NCBI GenBank assembly: GCA_004322045.1
Contig: SCRN01000023.1
Span: forward strand, 124,001 to 188,000
Origin: Paraburkholderia sp.
GTDB lineage: Bacteria > Pseudomonadota > Gammaproteobacteria > Burkholderiales > Burkholderiaceae
Length of the DNA stretch: 64,000 nucleotides
Direction of reading: 5' to 3'
In this document: positions 10,883 through 19,000 of the stretch, one piece after another
Numbering within the stretch: position 1 is the first letter of the stretch
Layout of the letters: the number at the start of each line of letters is the position of its first letter
Notes under the pieces: generated by a model
The model's database searches: none
What the model was told of the DNA's origin: nothing
What the model saw: the letters and a program-made list of their open reading frames with translations, nothing else
Translations under genes and position numbers: made by a program

Positions 10883-11251
10883 ATGACTGCCCACCTCGAC
10901 CTCATCGACCGCTATTTTGCTGCTTGGAACGAGACCGATGCTGCCCGCCGCCGCGAGTTGATCGCACAGACGTGGGCCGAAGATGCGTCCTACGTCGACC
11001 CGCTGCTGGCCGGCCAAGGACACGACGGCATCGATGCCATGATCGGCACCGTGCATGAACGCTTTGCGCAGCACGTATTCAGGCTCAGCGGGGCCGCCGA
11101 CGGCTTCGGCAATTACGTGCGGTTCTCGTGGGACCTAGTGGCGCCAGGCGGCGAAGCGATCGTGAAAGGCTCCGACTTCGGGGTCGTCGATGCCGCGGGC
11201 CGGTTCAAGAACGTCACGGGATTTTTGGACGCCGTGCCGCAGGCGGCTTAG
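10883..11251 (+). CDS. SnoaL-like / NTF2-family protein
   Basis: 122-residue alpha+beta-barrel protein of the SnoaL-like polyketide cyclase / NTF2 superfamily. Family features seen: LIDRYFAAWNETD near the start, WAEDASYVDPLLAGQGHDGI (the active-site Asp region), and a final strand FKNVTGFLDAVP. GGAGAG lies just before ATG 10883. No signal peptide; probably a small cytoplasmic enzyme or binding protein of unknown substrate, controlled by the divergent XRE regulator. Its last bases overlap, on the opposite strand, the decayed end of the CDI cassette array, so the array boundary lies close to this stop codon. Confidence 0.8.
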   Translation: MTAHLDLIDRYFAAWNETDAARRRELIAQTWAEDASYVDPLLAGQGHDGIDAMIGTVHERFAQHVFRLSGAADGFGNYVRFSWDLVAPGGEAIVKGSDFGVVDAAGRFKNVTGFLDAVPQAA

Positions 11252-11637
11252 GGCCGCGAGCGGGGACATCGATCTGCAGATTGAACGTAGTCGTCGTGCC
11301 CCCGACAGTTCCGCCCAACCATGAGGGCAGAGCGCCCGGCGGAACATACTTCGACACGCCCCATCCCAACGTCCACCCATTCTTGCCGATACCAAGGGTT
11401 CAGTACGTCGTCGACCTTGCCCTCAACTTTGGAACCAATTGGACAGCCAATCGCCGTCCCAGCAGCAGCCCCGGCCATCGCCACCTTTGGGCTCTCTCCG
11501 TTTAACGCGGAACTGGTGAGCGCCCCGCCTACGTTAGTAAAGAGGACCGGGGTAAATCGCATCCTTGTAGTCAAAACTTTTTCGTTGATCCACTTTTTCT
11601 CCTGTGGGTGCAACTGCCGATTGAACCGGTCTGCATT
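11248..11637 (-). pseudogene. Orphan CDI toxin module 2 (frameshifted CdiA C-terminus)
   Basis: Immediately after a TGA the frame reads NADRFNRQLHPQEKKW, the same hinge found in the full-length exoprotein at 13780-13801. It continues with a glycine/alanine-rich segment (AMAGAAAGTAIGCPIGSKV) and PWYRQEWVDVGMG. There the frame breaks: after a run of four C on the + strand (11359-11362) the plausible continuation, VSKYVPPGALPSWLGGTV, is one frame over, and would run to a stop at 11214-11216. No start codon precedes the hinge and no immunity ORF follows. A frame-restoring change of one G in the coding strand would rejoin the two parts. Interpreted as a silent, decaying toxin cassette. Confidence 0.65.
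11611..11628 (-). repeat. CDI hinge repeat, copy 3
   Basis: 18 bp identical on the + strand to the other two copies: CAACTGCCGATTGAACCG. It encodes RFNRQL on the minus strand. The next bases differ (GTCTGC here, ATCCGC in the full-length gene). Confidence 0.85.
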
Positions 11638-11657
11638 TCACAACGCATGCACAACTA

Positions 11658-11930
11658 TTAGCCTTCATTTTTTCCCCTACTGCTGCCCGTCACCATGTAG
11701 CTGCGCCGGGCTCTCCGATAGCTGTCGTCGAATGGCCGAATGCCTAGCATGTGCGAATTGCTCGACAGACCTCCCAAAGCCATCAAGGCGAACCCGACTA
11801 GAAACGCCGACGCTCTGATTGCGCTTGGCGGCAGTTCGAGCGCCAACCCACCAGTAGCGATTCCCACTCCTCCCAAAAACATCGTAATCCTCAACCATCT
11901 GGCGAAATTTCCATTCGCGATCAATTTCAT
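11658..11930 (-). CDS. Candidate immunity protein of orphan CDI module 1 (two-TM protein)
   Basis: 90-residue ORF whose ATG overlaps the stop of the orphan toxin frame as ATGA (11927-11930), the same junction as between the full-length exoprotein and its candidate immunity gene (both read GAATGAA). Two membrane-spanning stretches are visible: ITMFLGGVGIATGGLAL and AIRASAFLVGFALMALGGL, followed by a charged tail. Not recognised as a known family. Unlike its partner toxin it is intact, as expected if immunity against sibling toxins is retained. It would depend on transcription from the upstream operon or a local promoter; I see no convincing one. Function is inferred from position only. Confidence 0.6.
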   Translation of the reverse strand: MKLIANGNFARWLRITMFLGGVGIATGGLALELPPSAIRASAFLVGFALMALGGLSSNSHMLGIRPFDDSYRRARRSYMVTGSSRGKNEG

Positions 11931-12736
11931 TCGTTGCTCCCTTTAGGATTAGCGACCGTGCCCCATCGTTCATTGATCCAGCTACGAATCCGTTCTGAGA
12001 ACGGCATGGCTTTCGTGGACTCGATTGCTTTGTTGATGATCGGCGCAGCCAGAGGCAACCTATCGGCTGCTACTTTGGCGCCCAAAGTCAGCGCTCCTCC
12101 GTAGGTGTATTCGCCCATATCGGGTCTCGCCACCTACGCGACGGCATCGGCGGTCACACCCACTGCTGTCGCGCCGTACGACACCGCAGCTAGACCGGGA
12201 GCGTACGGTGACGGAACACTTGCGGCCGCGGCAGTGATCGAGCCGAATCGTCCCGCATTTTTTTAAACCATCGACATCGTATCCGCCGTCGTTGTTCTCA
12301 CGAACTCAACATCGGTCTTGTTCAGTTGCGTGAAAGGCCCCGTGAGAGTGAATCCCCAGTCAGTGCGTTTAGGTCGATCGTAGCCGAACACGCTCGGCAC
12401 CTGATCCTTCCCCGCCGAGTTGTAGTTCGCCAGGATGACTTTCTCCAGTTCCGGGTCCGGTTGTGCCATCACCTGCGTCAAGATCGGTTTGCCGTCAGCC
12501 GTCACCCCGCCAGAAATCCACTTTGCCCCTGCATCCGAGGGCATTTCGCCGACTAGGGTCGCGGGTGCGCCGGAAAGATGCTTGCCGTCGATTTTGACGC
12601 CCATGATGCGGTGCTGATCTTCAACCTGTTCCGGCGTATATTTTCCGTTGCTTTTCTCGGCAATCTGTCTCGCCAACGTTCTTTCGTCGCGATGCGAATT
12701 CTTATCGATGTTCAACTGCCGATTGAACCGATCCAT
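11927..12736 (-). pseudogene. Orphan CDI toxin module 1 (CdiA C-terminal cassette with two in-frame stops)
   Basis: The frame opens with MDRFNRQLNID, the hinge at which Burkholderia-type CdiA toxin tips vary, with no exoprotein body before it. It reads through QIAEKSNGKYTPEQVEDQ and the pretoxin-like AGRFGSITAAAASVPSPYA, interrupted by TAA at 12263-12265 and TAG at 12134-12136. The frame beyond both stops runs on and ends at the ATGA overlap with the next ORF, which shows it is the original toxin frame. With both stops ignored the post-hinge part is about 262 codons, close to the 254 of the active tip. A 7-T run adjoins the first stop. No ribosome site precedes the ATG. Toxic activity is not identifiable. 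Confidence 0.75.
12713..12734 (-). repeat. CDI hinge repeat, copy 2
   Basis: 22 bp identical on the + strand to 13780-13801 (CAACTGCCGATTGAACCGATCC). It encodes DRFNRQL in the orphan module. It starts 15-18 bp after the stop of the upstream candidate immunity gene. Confidence 0.9.
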
Positions 12737-12751
12737 TGTTCTAAAAAATAA

Positions 12752-13018
12752 CTATCTGAACCACGGACCAAATCTCTCTGGCTCGTCACTCAGTAGGCCG
12801 GCTCCTCTGAGGTCCTTGGGTATCCGAGGAACAAGCCAAAACATCAAGACGATGAAGCTTGGTAGACACACAAACAGCATCGCCGAATTTTCATCCATAC
12901 CAAACACCCAACGAACCCCTCCGGTAAGCAAAAATGACCAAAACACGGCTCCCGTCATTGAGGCAATGCAAACGGCAAACCAAATCTGAAGCGTGGAGTA
13001 AAGCCTAGCCCAATTCAT
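12752..13018 (-). CDS. Candidate CDI immunity protein (small membrane protein)
   Basis: 88 residues starting MNWARLYSTLQIWFAV. Its ATG overlaps the stop of the 2903-residue exoprotein by four bases (ATGA at 13015-13018), the classic position of cdiI. Two to three hydrophobic segments are visible: IWFAVCIASMTGAVFWSFLL and AMLFVCLPSFIVLMFWLV, then a charged tail ending PERFGPWFR. A membrane-located immunity protein would fit a toxin that acts on or enters through the inner membrane. No similarity to a known CdiI family is recognised; the assignment rests on position, overlap and size. Confidence 0.65.
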   Translation of the reverse strand: MNWARLYSTLQIWFAVCIASMTGAVFWSFLLTGGVRWVFGMDENSAMLFVCLPSFIVLMFWLVPRIPKDLRGAGLLSDEPERFGPWFR

Positions 13019-16000
13019 TCTGGCCTCCCGAGTTCACGGATGTCCTCGACAACAGCTAGGCCCTTCGATCCCACGCCAAACAGAAGAGTCGATTGGTGAG
13101 TACCGGTCGGCATAGCCCCTTTAGTTATCGGATACAGCTTTACATTGTTAATGTTTTGAACGCTCACGCCAAACATGGAGGTCGGTCGATTTAGGCCATC
13201 AGCCTTTCCAACGTTAAGCGGAACTGGCATCTTCAGTCCGGCCAAAGCAGTTCCGAAGCTTATACCGTCGTACGCAAGATCGCCCCACGTCGGCGAGATC
13301 TGATTGAAACCCCACCGCAATGGATTAACCCCGCGGGACGAAACCCCGTAGTAACGGTCGTGGAGCGATGTTGAACCTTCGATTGCGTCGCTAGTACCAA
13401 AAACGAACATCGAGGCACCCACGCCACATCCAGCAGCGCTCGCACAAAGGACGCCTCCTACCTTCGCTGCCGCGAGTCCGGCTCCAACTTTCACCAAATC
13501 CTTAGCAACACCTACCGGATCACTTTGAATTGCGTCACCAACCTTCTGAACCGGGGTGTAACCGAACAGCCCCGTCTGCTTCTGATCCTTGACCCAATCA
13601 AATTCCGCCTGCAATTGCGACGCCTCGAGTTGACTCACGTAGTTTGCGGTGTACTCGGCACTGCCCGGCTTGTACTGTGCCCAGCATTTCACCTCATAGC
13701 ATGCCGCTCTCGTTAGCCGCTGCTCCAACTCCTTGTCATCACCAGCGCCTTTTTTGATGGCCTTCTTTTCCTCGTCACCCAACTGCCGATTGAACCGATC
13801 CGCAGCCGTCGAAGTCACCGCCCCGGTCGCTCCCCCTGCCAACGCACCTGCTCCGCCAGCGATGAGATTGGACGCGATGTTCCCCACCAGTTGATCGAAA
13901 TCGTCGTTGCCCGTCGGCCCGGCCTCCGCGATCGAACGCGCGATTTCGTTCAACTGCGGTGCCAGCTTTGCTGATAGCCCCGCTCCCGCCGCGCCACCCA
14001 TCGCACCACTCCCGCCCCCAGTCAATCCCCCCGCGAGCGCGCCGCCCGCCATATGCAACGCCACTCGGGAATTGCCGCCTTCACTCCAAGCTGCTGCCTC
14101 TTGCAGATACTGCATGCGAAGCGCCGGATCAGTTTCCCTTGCGGCTGCCGCCTGCGCGCTCGACTGCTTAGCGTTCGCGTACGCCCCGATTTGCTTGGCA
14201 AGCGTCTCCGACGCCGCCTGCGCCGCATCGATCAAGTCCGATTGGTTGCCCAATACGCTCGAGATGTCAGGCACCTTGGCGACCGCGCCATTCGAATTCA
14301 TCGCGTTCCGGTTGAGCATCGCGATGTCTTGCCGCTGATTCGTTCCATCGACAATCGTGATATCGCCAGCGCTGATCCCGCTGCTCGTGCTCGCCTGACT
14401 ACTCGCACCCTCGCTCACGTACATCGGCGAGGCACCCCCTGCATTCCGACCCGCCGTCGCGCCGTGCGTCGCGTAGTTGTTGCCCCCGTTGCCACTGCTA
14501 CCGCCAGCGGTTACGCCGACGGTGTTCGCTTTATGGTGCGAGCTGTTGAGAATGTTCGAGAACGACAGCGTTCCCGTAGTCAGCCGGTTCTTGTCCGCGA
14601 CAGCAGAACTCGCGATGTACGCTCCCTTCAAGTCGGTATTGCCCTTGACAGCGATATCGAACCCGCCATCTCCAGCTTGAATACCCGACTGCTCATTCAC
14701 GCTCGCGTAATCACCGCTTGCGCGGCCGCTCTGCATGCTAAAGCTCGCACTTCCCCCGCCCTGGCTGACGCTGAAGCCTCCCCCCATGCTCCTCTGCTCG
14801 GCCACACTATGAAGCGTGTCTTGTACCGAGGCGATGTTTAGATCTCCGCCGATGTCTGCGATCATGCGTTTGGCGCTCACATTCGCGCCGATGATGTTGG
14901 TATCGCCGCCACTGGCGATCGTCGCCACGTTGCCTGCAACGATATGCGTATTGTTTCGCATCACCGCGTCCGAGTTGGCCTTACCGACCGCGCGCGACAT
15001 GGCGGCTGACATCCCCCAGCCGTTGGTGCCGAACGAGACACCCACACTCGCACTCGACGATTCGTTCGTGCTACGTGTGCTTTCGGTATCGCTACTGTGG
15101 AAGAGGTTCACTTTGTTCGCCGCCACGAGAAGCACGTCGTTCGCGGCAACGTCCGATCCTTCGATCGTGACGTTGCCCTGGCCGGCCCCCTTCTCACCTG
15201 TAGCCACGAACACAGCCTTGCCACCAGCCCTCACATTGCTCCCGGTTTGCTGGGTGTTATCTAGCGCAAACGTCGACTTGCTACGCGACGCGCCGAAGCT
15301 CAGTTCGAGCTTTGCTTCTGGTTTCGCGCCGCCGCTGATTGCGCTCGCGGCACTCCCTGCCGCGCCGGCCAAACCGGCAACCCCGCCAGCCGCTGCGATC
15401 GCATGCAATGCCGCCGCTCGCCCGTCCTGGCTCGTACCCGCCCCGCGCGCTTGCTGATTCAGATTTTGGAGCGCATCGATCACAGGCGACTTCACGCCGA
15501 GGGCGAAGCCGGAACTCTTCATCTCGTGGCTTTCCTCGTAGCGCCGATTCGTCTGCGACCCTTCGACTCTCACCTCCTTGGCGACGCCGGTTATATCCCG
15601 CGCCGCAATGATGTCCGAACCGGTCACACTGAGCGTGTTATGCGCTCGCAGCGTAACGCTGCCGTCAATGCTGCCGATCAAGCTCCCTCGCACGCCCTTC
15701 ACAGTGTCAAAGCTCGTATCGGTCGTCTGACTCACGCCATACGAAATTCCGGCGCCTGCGCTGCCCAGCCCCGATTTCTTCACATCCCTGAAGTGACGCT
15801 CGCTAAACGCGGTATCGGCTGTCGAGATCTTCAAAGCATTGCCTGCTTCCAGCCAGACATCTTCCGTGCCCGCAATTGTCACAGCGCTCGCCGTCAAATC
15901 GTTTCCCGCCCGCACCTCGACTGTATTGCCCGACAGCGTGGAGCCTATCGCTTCGGCGTAGCCGCTCGCGTCGATAGTGTGCGTCGATTTCGACGATAAG

Positions 16001-19000
16001 ACGCCGCGCTCGTTGACGTAATGCTCGTCGTAGGCGCTAGCGGTTTGGTGGCCCGCGTTGAAGGTTACGTCGCGCCCGGCGATGACGCGCAAATCGCTTT
16101 CGGCACTAAGGGTCGCCGCGGTCGCATTCAGGTCTCGACCGGCTACGATTCCGAGTTCGCCGCCCGCTGTGATTTCGGCCCCTATGTCGATCGACGCGTC
16201 CCGATCAGTTCTCCTCTTTTCACCCCAGCGCACATGGTCGTCTCTATGCTGTCGAATGGCCGCTATGTTTACATCGCGTCGAGCTACCAACCAACCGTCG
16301 CCCGTCGATGCGATGTGCGCCGCGCTCATTTCTAGGTCACGCCCCGCTTCTACCGCGAGCGTCCCGGCATCGACGCGGGCCACTCTGTCGATCGCCGTTG
16401 CCGATCCATTCATCGTCGCAGCCGATTGCGTCGTACTCGTGAGCTTGACGTCGCGGCCGGCCGACAGCCTCACGACCTCTCCTTGGATCGTGCCGCCCAG
16501 ATTGGTGAGGTCTTGTTTCGCATCGGCTCGGACCGCTGCACCGGAAATCGCCCCCGAATTGGCGATCGAGCCTGCGGTGAGAATCGTGACGCCTCGACTT
16601 GCTATCGTGCCTGAGTTCTCGAGCACCCCCGTATTGTTCAAAACAACGTTCTCCCCGGCTATGATGGATCCCATGCCATTCACGTCGGCCGCATTGGTAC
16701 GCAAATACAGTTGCGGCACCAGGACGGCTTCTCGCGACCCATCGGGCAACGCCACGGTCCGATTCACCAGCCATACGATGTCCTCGGTGAGCGCCGCCAT
16801 CTGTGCATCGCTCAATGCAGTACCGACGTTCAGTTCGAACCGCCGTGCGGCCTTCACACCATTGGCCATCAGCGCTTGATATGCGGTCTGATTGTCGGTG
16901 TAGTTGCCGATGAATCGCCGCCCCGTCGCCTGCATGACTTGCCGCTGAATCAATTGCTGCTCATAGAAGCCATCGGCCATGCGCTTCTGCGCCAACCGCG
17001 GATCAGCACCGAGGGCGGTAATCATCGTTTCGCTCGACAGCCAATGCTTCCGGTTCGTGAAGCGCGGGTCCGATTCGACCAAGTAGCGACTACCCGGATC
17101 GGACACGACCCGATACAGCGCATTGCTCGGCAATACGATGTTCGGTTCCACAGCACGGATTTCGATAGCGAGGGGCTTGGCGTGCGGGCGCGGAGCGGTT
17201 TGCCCTCGGTCGTTCATCGGTATGCCGTTCGATCCCGCAACGCCAAGGCGTTGACCGACGTCGATCAACTCAGCCGTGCCTGGCGATAGCGCCACTACCG
17301 CACTGCCGGCGCGGATGCCGGATGCGCCACCGGTCACGGCAACATCGGCCGCAACACGCTTGATCGGCTCCCGATTCGCCTGCGTCGCCATTGCGATAGG
17401 TAGATCGAATTCCCGTGGCGGCAGCGGTGCGATGTAGTCCCGTTCAGCGTGTTTGCGCTCATCGCCTCGAAACGCGCCTCCCGATTCCACCCAAGTGGTA
17501 ATCGCTTTCCCGGTTCCCGCGAAAGTCTCAACGCCCTTTGGCTGACTGTTGTCTTGAATTGCGTCGTTCAGATATGCACGGCCACCGGCCAATATCTGGC
17601 TCTTGTCGTTGACACCCGAGTGCGCGGAAATCGTTATTCTGCCGCCGGCAGTAATGACACCGGGCTGCGTCGCCGTGACGACATCCTTCGTGGATTTCAC
17701 ATCGACATCGTATGTGGTCCACGTCTGGACCATTCGGTTCGATACGTCGCGGTTGTAGGCATTGAGCGCACGCGCGAGGGCCGTATATGAGTCGGATAGC
17801 CGGCCGTACCAGTCTTTGAACGGCCGACAGTGATCGGCTGCCGAAGTCACGCAAGATTCCTCTCTCGGCCCCCCAGTCGAATTTGCATCGGGCACGGCTG
17901 CCATCGGCACGTTTAGTGAATGCCAGTCGGCCCCCAACTGCCGACGCAGAGGCCACATCTGTATCGAGTACTGCCCCGGCTTGATATATCCCGGGCTCGG
18001 CGGTGGGGGTGGAGGCGTGACCCCAAATTTGGTCCAGACCTCCTCCGGCACCGTCCGAAACACCCCGGCCAGGTCTTCATCGCGCAGGACGTTGATGCCG
18101 GTGTCCGACATCTGACGTACCGTGGCATAACGGACGTCGTCGATCTTTCCCGCCGTGCCGTTCTGTGTGTACCTCGCATATTCGGCGAAGGGATATTTTG
18201 CAGAAGGAAGGAGTAGACGTTTTTGATCGTCATCTAGGGCCCAGCGGTAGTCTGTGCCAGGTGCGATCGCCTGCGAATTTTGTTGGTAGAAGTACACATC
18301 GGAAGGATGGACGCGCTCTGTGGAGCCAGGAACGGTGTGCCAAATTTGCTTGCCCGAATCCGTTGTGACCTTCTCTGTCCGGAAGTTGGCGTTGAGATTT
18401 TCGAATCGGTCGGCAGCAATTTTTAGGCGTCCCCCCGCGTCCACCGACGAGCCGTCATTCGTAAACCTCACCGACCGTGCGTCGGACGCACGATCGTATT
18501 CGTCTATTCCACCCCCCGTCCGAATATCGTTCGACGCATAGACGAGGCTGCCGCCGCGATTTTCGATGACCTTAGCACCAAGGTCGAGATCGCCACGCGA
18601 CGCAATCGCCGCTCCGAAACCTTCTGCATTCGCCTCGTTGCGCAACAGCGACGCGCCAACGCTAACCGAATCGCCGTAGATTCGCCCCTTATTCGACACA
18701 GTACCGGCTGCTTTGACACGCGTCGCGCCGCCGTCGATCAACCCCTTATTAGAAAGCGACTGCACGGCATCGACACGCGTGTCGACGTTACCCGTAATTT
18801 CCCCGCTTGCCGCGTTATCGATGCGCTGACCGGAAACCTTAGCGACTTTGTTTGCGGTCATCTTCGCGGTGTTGGTCACATTACCTTGCGCGGTCGCATC
18901 GAGATCGCCTCCCGCAACGATAGCCCCCGAATTCGTCAAATCGCCGCGCACCGCGACGGTGACGTCGCCGCGCGATTCAATCCGGCCGTCGTTGTTCAAT

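Noticed and set aside
11321-11818. Plus-strand frame of 165 residues across the orphan cassettes
   Set aside because: Runs through the hinge repeat on the wrong strand; the hinge, ATGA junctions and membrane ORF all place coding on the minus strand.
13780-13801. Hinge repeats as ends of an insertion sequence
   Set aside because: All three copies are direct, each is in frame in a toxin module, and no transposase lies between them.
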